Source: Paenibacillus sp. DCT19 (lineage in GTDB: Bacteria; Bacillota; Bacilli; Paenibacillales; Paenibacillaceae). From it: DNA of 64,000 nt. The stretch is from positions 6,554,001 to 6,618,000 of the forward strand of contig NZ_CP029639.1 of the NCBI RefSeq assembly GCF_003268635.1. The letters run 5' to 3'. The notes beneath the pieces were generated by a model. That model saw nothing but the letters and a program-made list of their open reading frames with translations. It was not told where the DNA came from and made no database searches. Below, piece by piece: positions 44,768 through 53,690 of the stretch. Every line of letters starts with the position of its first letter. Positions within the stretch are counted from its first letter, which is position 1. Position numbers and translations under genes: made by a program.

Positions 44768-45565
44768 TCATAATTCAATAACCGGATGCTCTAAAAAAAT
44801 TTCCGCTAAAAGCTGTATGTCGTTTAATTGAGTTGAAATAGTTCTTCGCGAGATCAAATTCTCTGAATTGTGAGGTCCTAATCTCGCTTGTGGATGTATA
44901 CAACGATTTCTACTTTCTCTCAATCCCTTTATTTTCTCCTCATCAAAAAATGCATTATATTGAGAAGCATGTTCGGCAACTTTCTTATCAAATACTAACC
45001 TATCGAATTCTTTAATACTTGTATCAAAAAAGTGCTCAATTACTTTAAAAAATTGCTCAAATCGCCTAAGTGGATTTTGTATGCGTAGTGCATCAGTATA
45101 AGTTGCTAGAACAGATGAATAATTAAATTTATCTTGATTCATAAACATTTCAGGATCAAGCTTATCTGGAATGTTCAGCATTCCCCCAATAGAACTGTAG
45201 CCAATAAGAGTTTCACTCCTTAAAAGCTCTTCTTCTTCAGTGTTTTCCGCCTCGTAGGTAGGGCTTTCCAAAAACAGTGACTCGGCATCCAACAATTGAA
45301 GTTTTGTTTGGACATAAACCGAATTAGAACAGAACGAAGCTATTCTATAGACCCTCATTTCTAGGTTGTCTTGTTCTTTAAAAACAAATCCATCTTCATT
45401 CTTACCAATCACTTCAACATTGCTTACTGAAATACAAACCCCTTTGAAAAGTCCGCTTTCGTTAGCCTCCCATTTGACCTTACAATCTTCTATATAAGAA
45501 GTCACTTCTTGATTGAAAGGCCGGCGAATCAACGGGTTAGCTTTGAGATAGTAGTTAATCTTCAT
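44768..45565 (-). CDS. HEPN-domain protein (Apea-like), 265 residues
   Basis: The C-terminal part (residues about 150-260) is helical with FEQFFKVIEHFFD followed by RESRNRCIHPQA, in which R219 and H224 give the RX4-6H signature of HEPN ribonucleases. The N-terminal 140 residues are strand-rich and of unknown fold (KWEANESGLFKGVCISVSN). HEPN proteins of this kind act as RNases in abortive-infection and toxin systems. The start follows GAAGGAG. It is the last gene of a five-gene run on the minus strand, 93 bases after another HEPN-like gene. Confidence 0.7.
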   Translation of the reverse strand: MKINYYLKANPLIRRPFNQEVTSYIEDCKVKWEANESGLFKGVCISVSNVEVIGKNEDGFVFKEQDNLEMRVYRIASFCSNSVYVQTKLQLLDAESLFLESPTYEAENTEEEELLRSETLIGYSSIGGMLNIPDKLDPEMFMNQDKFNYSSVLATYTDALRIQNPLRRFEQFFKVIEHFFDTSIKEFDRLVFDKKVAEHASQYNAFFDEEKIKGLRESRNRCIHPQARLGPHNSENLISRRTISTQLNDIQLLAEIFLEHPVIEL

Positions 45566-45658
45566 CTCTTTCTCCTTCTACAATTTTGAATGCCTGCATG
45601 AAAAGTGTTTGCAATAAAACATTAAAAGCTATTCATATCATCGTTTCCTAATAATAAA

Positions 45659-46966
45659 TTAAAACATAGGACTTCCACTGGCCATAATAATCTGTTGAGC
45701 CACTAACTTAATTAACTCAATGTCATACGTCAAATACTCAGCTTGTTTTGAAAAAGGTAAGATCATCTCAACGTTTTGATCTACGTCACTGGCTTTTGTA
45801 TGGACAATTTTACAACGTATATCATATATCCGCTCCTTTAGGTTATTGATCAGCTCGTCATCATCTTGATTTTGAGTGAGCGGAACAGATGAAATCTGCT
45901 TACTGTGCTTTCCTTGCTCATTCTTCATAGAGAAAAAATCACTCTTTTTAGTACCCCTTAGAAAATCTCTGACTTCATCAGGGTTCACACACTCTCTTAA
46001 GGTTGATAACAATTGTGTTCTCTCGTTAGCAAACCCTCTGCCATTTAATCTTGGTCGAATCATAGTAATTAATTTTGTTAAATCCTCATCCTTGTCTTCA
46101 TCGAAAACTGGATTTTTTAATATTTTCTTCAACATCTTCTTTGCATCAAGTTCAGTGTACATTGGAAAATAGAATTCAATTGCCTGATAGAAAGCAAGAT
46201 ATTGTAACAAAGGCATCTTTGTAGCACTTCTAGCGTACCAATACAAAGAAATAGCATCATTGTTATATTTCATCTTTGGAAACTTCAACTCAGCAACATT
46301 GGCTTTCTGAGGCATTACACCGCCTATCCCAATTGAGCTTCTCTTAGAAAGCATCAAAGGAAGTTTAAATCTCAAGTCAATTTGGAAAAAAAGTGAATCA
46401 CTAATTCTTTTTAATAGTTCTACTGCCTTGTCATGTTGATTTATATTTACTCCCCTGATTTTTATAGAAACAGGAGAATTTCTTCTCATTTCTTTTTTCA
46501 TTAACAAAGATAGTTCTTTTGACCAGCCACTTAATTCAATGGTTACATGCCCAATGTCACTTTCCTGGCTTAAAACAATGGGTTCACTTGCTAATGTAGA
46601 TTGGAATTCACCAAACAATCTTCGGTTAATAAAACCGTTATGTTGGCTAATGTATACATGTTCAATGCTGGCCTCTATCATTTTATTTTCATATGAGCAT
46701 ATTGCTGTATAGTGTTTTAAGACAGTGTATCTCTCAAAATCAAATTCCAAGAAGTTAAGAGCAATGGATTCTTCATCTAATGCAACTTCATACTTATCCC
46801 TTCCGGAATTCATTTTCAATAAAAATTCACCTGCCTCAGTAACGTACTCAACATTGGATGTAGTACAGCGAGCAATTAGTTCAGCCTTTGTACTTTCACT
46901 AATACGCTCTTTTGCTGTTTTGACCGCCGCTTGCATTGACCTCTCATCCATTACCAAATCATACAT
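45659..46966 (-). CDS. Second HEPN-like protein, 435 residues
   Basis: The final 200 residues contain MPLLQYLAFYQAIEFYFPMY, the typical HEPN helix seen in Apea-like proteins, and later ERIYDIRCKIVHTKAS, where R384 and H389 give the RX4-6H motif. The first 200 residues are strand-rich with no family I recognise (AELIARCTTSNVEYVTEAGE; ALNFLEFDFERYTVLKHYTA). It starts behind AAGGAG. A terminator-like hairpin lies just upstream, so expression may be lower than, or independent of, the kinase genes. Pairing with the 265-residue HEPN protein suggests a heteromeric RNase or an RNase with a regulatory twin. Confidence 0.65.
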   Translation of the reverse strand: MYDLVMDERSMQAAVKTAKERISESTKAELIARCTTSNVEYVTEAGEFLLKMNSGRDKYEVALDEESIALNFLEFDFERYTVLKHYTAICSYENKMIEASIEHVYISQHNGFINRRLFGEFQSTLASEPIVLSQESDIGHVTIELSGWSKELSLLMKKEMRRNSPVSIKIRGVNINQHDKAVELLKRISDSLFFQIDLRFKLPLMLSKRSSIGIGGVMPQKANVAELKFPKMKYNNDAISLYWYARSATKMPLLQYLAFYQAIEFYFPMYTELDAKKMLKKILKNPVFDEDKDEDLTKLITMIRPRLNGRGFANERTQLLSTLRECVNPDEVRDFLRGTKKSDFFSMKNEQGKHSKQISSVPLTQNQDDDELINNLKERIYDIRCKIVHTKASDVDQNVEMILPFSKQAEYLTYDIELIKLVAQQIIMASGSPMF

Positions 46967-46987
46967 CTCCTTCGCAAATGGAAAGTT

Positions 46988-47016
46988 GAAAAAAGAAGAG
47001 GGGCTTCCCCCTCTCC
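46988..47016 (-). terminator. Terminator inside the putative defence operon
   Basis: On the minus strand, GAGAGGGG, GAAG and CCCCTCTT form a tight hairpin followed by CTTTTTTC, just after the frameshifted gene and 22 bases before the HEPN start. It may attenuate read-through into the two HEPN genes. Confidence 0.7.
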
Positions 47017-48296
47017 CTAAATGTTATCCATGAATTCTTCAAATGCCTTTGTCCAAACAGCAATATGTCGACCATCATCTTCTAATGGTGCTGTGCTGAA
47101 TCTTGATTGTAACAACAGTTGGTTTGCTTCGGCAGATTGGAGCCATTCAAGGGTATAATCAAATCTTGCCTGCATGTCTGACAGATCAATAGTCGATAAC
47201 TCGTTACTCGCTCTAACTAACCTTTCAATTTTATGAATTGTGGCCGTAGTAACGTTGTTCAAACTTTCACGCCATAATGGTACATCATTGGCTGATAATC
47301 CATCTTTCAAAGCGTTCAATAAATCTTCGCTCGCTTCTGTATGATCATTCATTAAGAGCCTTAATAATTTGCCATCCCTTAACTTAGATAGATCACGATC
47401 TGTCAAAAATTCAAGCAAAAGTGTATGAGAATAAAATCTTGGGTAGGCTCCCCCTCCACCTTCTTCAAGGAAATCATCCAGATTCATTCTTCTAGTTTTA
47501 TTCGTATAGCCACCCGCAAAACCTGTAGCCCCCACGGCTAAACAAGCATAGCCGAATGCGTCAGCGAAATTCACCATAACAATCTTTTCATTTTGAGCCC
47601 CTACAATATGACTGATATAAAGAAGAGTTTCAGCAACTCTTTTGTGATTAGTTCTAATAGAGCCATTTCCCGTTTGTACAGGAAGCACATAGATACCATC
47701 CAGTTCTTCTCTTGCTGAAAGATTATCAATAATAGTTTGAATGACTTTATTTTCGAGTGGATTTTGATGAAGTACAATGTTATCCGTGAAGGCAACTGTT
47801 GCTAACATACTGTGATCATACTCTGCTTTTAGTTCTATCGCGGCGTCAATCCAATTGAGTTGAAGTGCAAATTCATCCTCGGAGTCTTCAACTAATGGTG
47901 TAGGAATTATTAAATGAGTCACACCAAGGCCTACTTGGAAATCAAAACAGCCTCTCAAGCTATCAAGTATTTCCTCTTTTATAACAGGCAAAGTATATGG
48001 CCATGCCATAGATGTTTTGTGGTCATCAAACCATTCTCTTTGAGTTTGAATTTGACTATCAAACTCGTACTCACTCCCCCAAACCAGGGATATGTCGATA
48101 ATCTAGCACATGTATTATTGCAATTATCAAAATTTAAACCAGATAGATATAACTGGGGATCAAAGAGCAAGCAATCAGGTGTGACTGACAAATTTCTTCT
48201 TGTGGCCTGTGCTTTATGTACACCGCTTGCATTAATCACCACACCATCAACACGATCATGATTAGTCCACTTGTAGCCAACATTGAGTAAAAACAT
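47017..48296 (-). pseudogene. Unknown protein (about 425 residues), frameshifted near the N-terminus
   Basis: The gene begins with an ATG overlapping the kinase stop (TGATG): MFLLNVGYKWTNHDRVDGVV, ...CLLFDPQLYLSGLNF, ...LSTYPWFGG. It then leaves frame at a run of five G (48076-48080), and the adjacent frame continues SEYEFDSQIQTQREWFDDHK to the stop at 47017. A sixth G restores one frame. The body alternates strands and helices (LGVTHLIIPTPLV, MLATVAFTD, ELDGIYVLPVQTG, KIVMVNFADAFGYACLAVGATGF), like an (alpha/beta) barrel with weak resemblance to tRNA-guanine transglycosylase-type barrels. I cannot name it. If the shift is real, the system may be crippled. Confidence 0.65.
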
Positions 48297-49126
48297 CAAA
48301 TCACCTCTTCGATAAGACTTAGAATTTGTTTACATGATGACGGCCTTCTTACTGGGTTGGCCTGTAACATCCACCTAAGAGCTTGTTCAAGCCGCGAGTC
48401 CACCTCTACAAATTCACTCAAGGGAAGTGGTTCCATATTCCCAATATGGAACTGATTCTTATGGAATGGATGTACTCCTGCCAAAGCTTCATAAACAACA
48501 ATCCCCAAAGCAAAAAGGTCAACTCTTAATGTGAAATTCTTTCGTCCGCGAAGCTGTTCAGGAGCCATGTATCCCAGTGTACCCATAATCATCCCAGCCA
48601 TTGTAATCGTCTGAGTGTCAAGGTGCTTGGCTAGACCTAAATCTATAAGTTGAAACTCACCCGAAATAGAACACATGATATTTGCCGGTTTAATATCACA
48701 GTGGACAATTCTTAACTCCCACATTTCTTCTATTGCAAACAACATCTGCTTAAGGAGTTTAGCCGCTTCAGATTGACTAAGAGTGGCCTTCTCTAAATAC
48801 TTCTTGAGATCTGTTCCAGGCACATATTCTGTAGCAACAAAAAAACATTCCCTTCCTCTCAGAGCTAAGCTTCCATGGTCAACTAATCTTGCTAAGTGCG
48901 GGGACTTAGTTTTTTCAAGTTTGGCAACTTCAAGTTCAGCACGTTTTATAAGTTGATCTGGTGAATACACCTTTACAGCTATCTCTTGAGAATCATGACT
49001 AAGTACTGCTTTAAATACCGTCCCCTGACCTCCATCACCAATCGGAGAAAGGAACAAGAATTGCTCTCCTATAGAAGTGCCGTTGAGTTCATCAACTGTA
49101 ATCTCAGGAGTAAATGGTTTGCTCAT
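48296..49126 (-). CDS. Eukaryotic-type Ser/Thr protein kinase, soluble
   Basis: This 276-residue kinase domain has no membrane helix or sensor domain. Motifs: glycine loop GDGGQGTVF (30-38), catalytic Lys in AVKVY (K52), helix-C Glu in AELEVAKL, VHCDIKPANIM (HRD variant HCD with catalytic D144), DLG in place of DFG (D162), and GYMAPEQLRG. All catalytic residues are present, so it should be active. The ATG at 49126 sits behind AAGGGG, after a TTG. It overlaps the next gene and lies 16 bases after the wHTH/nuclease-like gene. Ser/Thr kinases such as staphylococcal Stk2 and PglW act in phage defence; a similar signalling role is inferred. Confidence 0.88.
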   Translation of the reverse strand: MSKPFTPEITVDELNGTSIGEQFLFLSPIGDGGQGTVFKAVLSHDSQEIAVKVYSPDQLIKRAELEVAKLEKTKSPHLARLVDHGSLALRGRECFFVATEYVPGTDLKKYLEKATLSQSEAAKLLKQMLFAIEEMWELRIVHCDIKPANIMCSISGEFQLIDLGLAKHLDTQTITMAGMIMGTLGYMAPEQLRGRKNFTLRVDLFALGIVVYEALAGVHPFHKNQFHIGNMEPLPLSEFVEVDSRLEQALRWMLQANPVRRPSSCKQILSLIEEVI

Positions 49127-49142
49127 CAAAATTTCCCCTTGT

Positions 49143-49856
49143 TTATTGAATAAAGCCCCATTTAGAATTTTGGCATATTAAATCTCTACAAAGTCGAAGT
49201 CTTTGAAGTCTGAAATCAGAGTACTTATATGACTTATTCTTTTTAGGCTCAAAAAGAATTGTGACTGTACTGTTAGCACTTACACTCATCAAACCAATAT
49301 TCGCATCCATAAATTTCTGCACAATTTCCGGTTTGAACTGCATTCCCTGATCCATAGCCACGTAAGAGTAATCAGCAAAATTCAAGTTATATACTGCTTG
49401 ATCTAATGCTTCTTGCCACTTAACAAGTTTGGCTTCTATAGCTACAACATATGTTGGCGAAACAGTGGACCAGCCCGTTGAAGAATAGGTATATTTGGAT
49501 ATCCGCTGAACCAGTTCAAGTTCCAAGAAACGATTTAAGTAAGAATCCTTAATTCTTTCAGGTTTCATCCTCAAAATTTTGCTCAGCCGCTGTATTGATA
49601 TCCCCTTTTGGTGTGTCATAAAAATAGCTAAGACATCTAGCTGAGACATGTTTAGCTTTTTTAAAGAGCGTTTGTAATCATTGTTGTTTAAAGTGTTTGT
49701 ATCCGCATGTATCGGAGCAAACAAGAGATCGACAATTCGATGATTCACTGGAAGCTCTTCTGCAACAGCAATCAAGCTGTCCACCTCTTTATTTAGTAAA
49801 GTCTCGTATTGGGACTTAATGATAGGGATCATTTCCATCTCTAAAGCGAATTCCAT
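49143..49856 (-). CDS. Winged-helix protein with PD-(D/E)XK-like core
   Basis: This 237-residue protein has two parts. Residues 70-125 form a MarR-like winged helix (MSQLDVLAIFMTHQKGISIQ, RLSKILRMKPERIKDSYLNR). Residues 135-175 contain YVVAIEAKLVKWQEALDQAV and ADYSYVAMDQ, the E-x-K plus Q pattern (E141, K143, Q153) common in PD-(D/E)XK nuclease-like domains that have a WxxAlxQA helix. It starts behind AGAGGT and is the first gene of the five-gene run. It could be the DNA or phage sensor, or an effector nuclease, of the system. Confidence 0.65.
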   Translation of the reverse strand: MEFALEMEMIPIIKSQYETLLNKEVDSLIAVAEELPVNHRIVDLLFAPIHADTNTLNNNDYKRSLKKLNMSQLDVLAIFMTHQKGISIQRLSKILRMKPERIKDSYLNRFLELELVQRISKYTYSSTGWSTVSPTYVVAIEAKLVKWQEALDQAVYNLNFADYSYVAMDQGMQFKPEIVQKFMDANIGLMSVSANSTVTILFEPKKNKSYKYSDFRLQRLRLCRDLICQNSKWGFIQ

Positions 49857-50640
49857 AATAATTACCTCTTTCCGTTGGATTGTATCCAGCTTAGTAGTTA
49901 ATTTGCCCTACAAATCCTCCGAATATAGTCCATAGTACCCCATTAGGGAAAAAGTGTAAATACCACCCTGTGATGGGATTATTGGGCGGTAAGTGAATGA
50001 AACTGTAGGCAGCTCTCCGCCACCCCCACTTTTCAGCGAATTATATATAAATTCAACATATACTGGCCCATATCCTTGCTCACGCTCAGGCTTGACCTAA
50101 TTATACTATTTCATATATTCGCTTTTTAATTATTTTGTAACAGAGGTACTATTCAGAATACCCAACCTCGCGGCGATAGACTATAGACAGCAAACAGCGG
50201 AAAAGACAACTGCATCCTCTCCGCTGTTTATATTATTCATCCACATTAATCTATCCGTATCCTCACGCTGTCTTCTTCAAGCTTCCCTCTCAGATTATCA
50301 TTCTTTATTACATAGTGCATATTCAGAAAGTCTTTCTCACAAATCAGCCCCGCTTCTGGAGTATTTTAATCTTCTGTGCTGAGAGTAACAAGTTCGTCAG
50401 AAAGCCTTTATAATGACAATTTTACTTAAAGAATGAATTACTGTGCTTCTGAGAAACAACTTGGTAGTAATTTTAATTAAAGGCCTTGGCTTCCTCGAAC
50501 CACCTACAAAAACACTACAAAAAAGCCATAATTACAGCTTGCTAACCTTCATCCAAGACGAAAAATGATGATCTCTTGCATAACTCAATCTATTTATTGT
50601 ATAAAATCCTATTTTGTAACACAGTCCTGAATAAATAATA
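49857..50640. other. Long spacer inside the island with one terminator and one gene remnant
   Basis: 784 bases without an intact gene. It should hold the promoter of the kinase operon. AAACAGCGGA (50192-50201) and TCCGCTGTTT (50220-50229) form a strong hairpin. Just above it on the minus strand, 50366-50246 encodes TPEAGLICEKDFLNMHYVIK and NDNLRGKLEEDSVRIRID-stop, the probable tail of a lost gene for which the hairpin was the terminator. Confidence 0.45.
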
Positions 50641-52077
50641 TCAATGTTCCTGTTCTTTGAGCAATTGATAGATTTCCGTATGTCCTAATTCCTCAGCAAT
50701 CTGAAGTATACTCTTCTCTCCTTCGATAAATCTGTTACTATCAGCTCCGTGTTTTAGCAATAGCTGCACCATGTTAATTGAGCCTAATTCTACTGCAATT
50801 TGGAGCGGTGAGGATAAAGGGGTTCCCATTTCAGGATCTGCTCCATGATCAAGCAATTGGCTCACTAACTCTACTTCATCATCCTGAACAAGTATGGACA
50901 ACGGGGTTTCTCCTCTGAAAAAGTAATCTGGATCAGCACCGTACTGAATTAAGAGGCTTATCAAAGCAACGTTTTTATTACGGGCAGCCGCTATTATTGA
51001 TGAAGAATTGGCAGGATCGGCCCCTTGATCCAGCAAACGGACTACTTCATTATAATTATCATCGGCTACAGCATAGTACAAATCTTCATCGAGAGCATCA
51101 CTTACATCTATAGAGTTTTCTGCCTGTTGTAATTGTCCTTTAATCACTCCCATAATTTCAATCAGATTCATATGGGCATATTTGCTGTCCCCATATAGGG
51201 CAATCACTAGCTCAGTTATAATCGGAGAATCCTGATCTATAATAATTGGAGTGCCATCCACTTGTAAATTTTCTTGTTCCCAGCTCTTCATCAAGCCTGC
51301 AACGATAACCACCAGACGTTCATACCCTACCATTTCACTCCAGTTATAACCGTTGATCTCAGTTGCAATAGCTGTCCATTCTTTCTTGTACTCAGTTGTG
51401 TCACTAGATGTAGAGTTCACCGTTGTTGCCAGAGATGTATTCATATTCTCAGTTTGCTCTCTTCGTATATTTTGACTCAGACTATCTGAAACAGCTCGGA
51501 AAGTTGTAAAGAAATTAAACATAAAGCTTATGATGGCAATGAGGGTTGGCAGAAGAATTAGTATAAAAGGTAGAGCTAGATTGACGCCTCCTGCTTTGAC
51601 AATATCACGTTCGCCTGATAAGACATGTTCAACAACTTGGTGGACACGGTCAATTTTACGTTTGGTATGACGTAAGTAAAGTTGATTGCCTGTTGTACCG
51701 ATTATCACTTTGAAGATACTATACATGACTGTACCTGTTATTACTGGGGCGACCAATGAGTTAGACATGTTTGATACCATAGTTCCAATTAAATAAATGC
51801 TAAAGTAAACCACTGCTAGGTAGATAAAGAAGTACCTATACATTCTTCTGTAGAGCAACCAGTAGAAATCAAAGATAAACGCTGCCCAGTTCCATGCACT
51901 GTCCTCTCTCCATTTTTGTAGATATGTATCTTCATTCTTGCCAATGAATAAGGACAACTCCCCTTCGGATATCCCCATAATCATTTCTTCAGTAGTTGGC
52001 ACATCATCCGTATTTTCTTCATTCAACTGAGACAGCACATACCAAATATCTGAGTCTTCCAGTTTACGATGATTCAT
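50641..52077 (-). CDS. Membrane-anchored ankyrin-repeat protein (478 residues)
   Basis: Residues 58-110 and 125-150 are hydrophobic helices around WNWAAFIFDFYWLLYRRMYR, which resembles the small DUF2628-type membrane module. A further helix (ALPFILILLPTLIAIISFMF, about 165-187) precedes a soluble part. The last 150 residues are four ankyrin repeats (DNYNEVVRLLDQGADPA; ALISLLIQYGADP; ELVSQLLDHGADP; NMVQLLLKHGADS). The start follows GGAGGCG. Ankyrins bind proteins; no partner or function can be named. It lies in the island, separated from the kinase operon by the long spacer. Confidence 0.75.
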   Translation of the reverse strand: MNHRKLEDSDIWYVLSQLNEENTDDVPTTEEMIMGISEGELSLFIGKNEDTYLQKWREDSAWNWAAFIFDFYWLLYRRMYRYFFIYLAVVYFSIYLIGTMVSNMSNSLVAPVITGTVMYSIFKVIIGTTGNQLYLRHTKRKIDRVHQVVEHVLSGERDIVKAGGVNLALPFILILLPTLIAIISFMFNFFTTFRAVSDSLSQNIRREQTENMNTSLATTVNSTSSDTTEYKKEWTAIATEINGYNWSEMVGYERLVVIVAGLMKSWEQENLQVDGTPIIIDQDSPIITELVIALYGDSKYAHMNLIEIMGVIKGQLQQAENSIDVSDALDEDLYYAVADDNYNEVVRLLDQGADPANSSSIIAAARNKNVALISLLIQYGADPDYFFRGETPLSILVQDDEVELVSQLLDHGADPEMGTPLSSPLQIAVELGSINMVQLLLKHGADSNRFIEGEKSILQIAEELGHTEIYQLLKEQEH

Positions 52078-52097
52078 CTTGTCGCCTCCGTCATTGA

Positions 52098-52129
52098 TAA
52101 AAAACGGACTGGTTTCAGCCCGTTTTATA
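52098..52129. terminator. Terminator between propeller and ankyrin genes
   Basis: AAAACGGACTG and CAGCCCGTTTT form a stem with a short loop and T runs on both strands. Confidence 0.8.
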
Positions 52130-52137
52130 AAATATTG

Positions 52138-52950
52138 CTACAGATTGATTCTGCGGATGGACTTGCTGTTGTCGTCATAAAAAATAACATTTCCTTTTAC
52201 GAATGTAATCATATTACCGTCTGTTGCCATCTCGTAGACAGTGTCAGCCATAGTCATGTACATTTTCCCGTTGTAAGTAGAAACGCTATCATACCGGCTA
52301 CCATCATACTCAACGATCTTTTTCACTTTCACAGGAAACCTTTGCAGATCATACATCTTACTTCGGCCAAACACATATAGATTGTTAGCTGTTGCATGTG
52401 CGGCTGCTACAGGAGCATATCCATAGTAGTCCGTCAGATCAATTGCGTTGTAGGTCGTACTACTGACTACTTGCTCGACTTGCGATTGATTCAATTTCCC
52501 TTCAAAGATATTCAATTCGTGACTGGCTGTGACACCATACATAACGCTCTCAGCATCGGGGAACGCAATGAAGTCCATATAACGGGCTGCGACATGGTTA
52601 ACATCATACGTAGCTACGCTGATGCTGTTGGTGATGTCGTAAAGGATTGTGGCAGTTGAATGTCCTGAAAATACTATTGCGGCGAGATACAGTTTGCCAC
52701 TCGCTGAATTATAGGCAAGTTTGAGGGGCGTCAGGTCTTTATAGTCATAGTGTTTCGTTTTCCCGTCGGCATCCTTGTAGTTCCAATTGAAATCCTGATT
52801 GATCGTTTTGAATGTCTCTATCGTTCCGTTAGAACTGTTAAATTTACGTATCTTCAATTTCTGACTATCTAGGAAATAGATGTTGTTGCTCTTGTCCACA
52901 ACCATGCTGTCAATCTGGTTAATCTTCTCTGTTCGCACAGGGCCATCAAA
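52138..52950 (-). pseudogene. Beta-propeller (NHL-like) protein, N-terminally truncated
   Basis: The remaining 270 residues begin in the middle of an NHL-type repeat: DGPVRTEKINQIDSMVVDKS followed by NNIYFLDSQKLKIRKF. Further blades follow (LKLAYNSASGKLYLAAIVF, MDFIAFPDAESVMYGVTASH, VSTYNGKMYMTMADTVYEM). There is no signal peptide, ribosome site or proper start; the GTG at 52938 is only the first in-frame start after the break. The sequence upstream is integrase coding sequence on the opposite strand, so the gene was cut by a deletion or rearrangement at about 52945. Confidence 0.7.
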
Positions 52951-53690
52951 AGGACAAACATATCGATACTATATCTGCGGACAATTTCATAACAAAGGAA
53001 AAACTGTTTGTCGCTCCAATAGTATTCGAGCGGATGTGGCCGAGAAGCAGTTGCTTGAGGATCTTGTCCGTATCGCTTCTCGACCAGAAATCACTCATCA
53101 ATTGGCATATAATATTAACAAGATTCGCTCCCATACAGATGCTCCCTTGCAGGCAGAGAAGAAAGCTATCTTGGATGAGCTGAACACTGCAAGCAAGAAG
53201 CTTCAAAAGCTCAAAGACAAACTACTGGAAAATCTTGAGCTAGTCCCTATTCTCAAGCCTGAGCTTATGAAAGTCCATACGAAACATGAACAGTTACACA
53301 AAAACCTTGAAGCTGTGGAAGCAAAGATTGCCGAGGACAACAGTACTTTAGTAGATGCAGATGCTCTGTATAATCTCCTAATACTCATAAAAGACAAATT
53401 GATTACTTTGGATGCCGAAGAACAAAAAGTTCTATTGCGATTGATGGTCGAGAGTATCCAAATTACTATGGAAGCTCCCCGTAGTTTAGGACGGCAGGTG
53501 AAAAAAATAAACTTACATTTCGATTTCACATTTGAAGATGAGGCCCGACACTCCTTCGACTTACTTGAACGCCTGTCATCGGGCAAAACATTGGACTTCA
53601 TTGCTCCGGTTGAACCGTGGATGCTTGATCCAAGTATTAATTTGAAAATAGAAAGGGATTCCATTATGGAGTCCCTTTCTATTTTACCCT
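52945..53690 (+). pseudogene. Large serine recombinase/integrase, C-terminal fragment
   Basis: The fragment starts inside the zinc-ribbon: KGQTYRYYICGQFHNKGKTVC (one Cys pair; the first pair is lost), then SNSIRADVAEKQLLEDL, followed by the long coiled coil (residues rich in Lys/Glu/Leu, LDELNTASKKLQKLKDKLLE) and TLDAEEQKVLLRLMVESIQI, all typical of large serine recombinases such as phage integrases and Ccr proteins. The N-terminal resolvase domain with the catalytic Ser is absent. Its frame has no stop before rlmH and runs into the antisense of rlmH through the attachment site. It is therefore the dead integrase of this island. Confidence 0.88.
53649..53682. terminator. Hairpin between integrase fragment and rlmH
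   Basis: AGAAAGGGA-TCCAT and ATGGA-TCCCTTTCT form a long imperfect stem. It can end rlmH transcription on the minus strand and integrase transcription on the plus strand. Confidence 0.75.
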
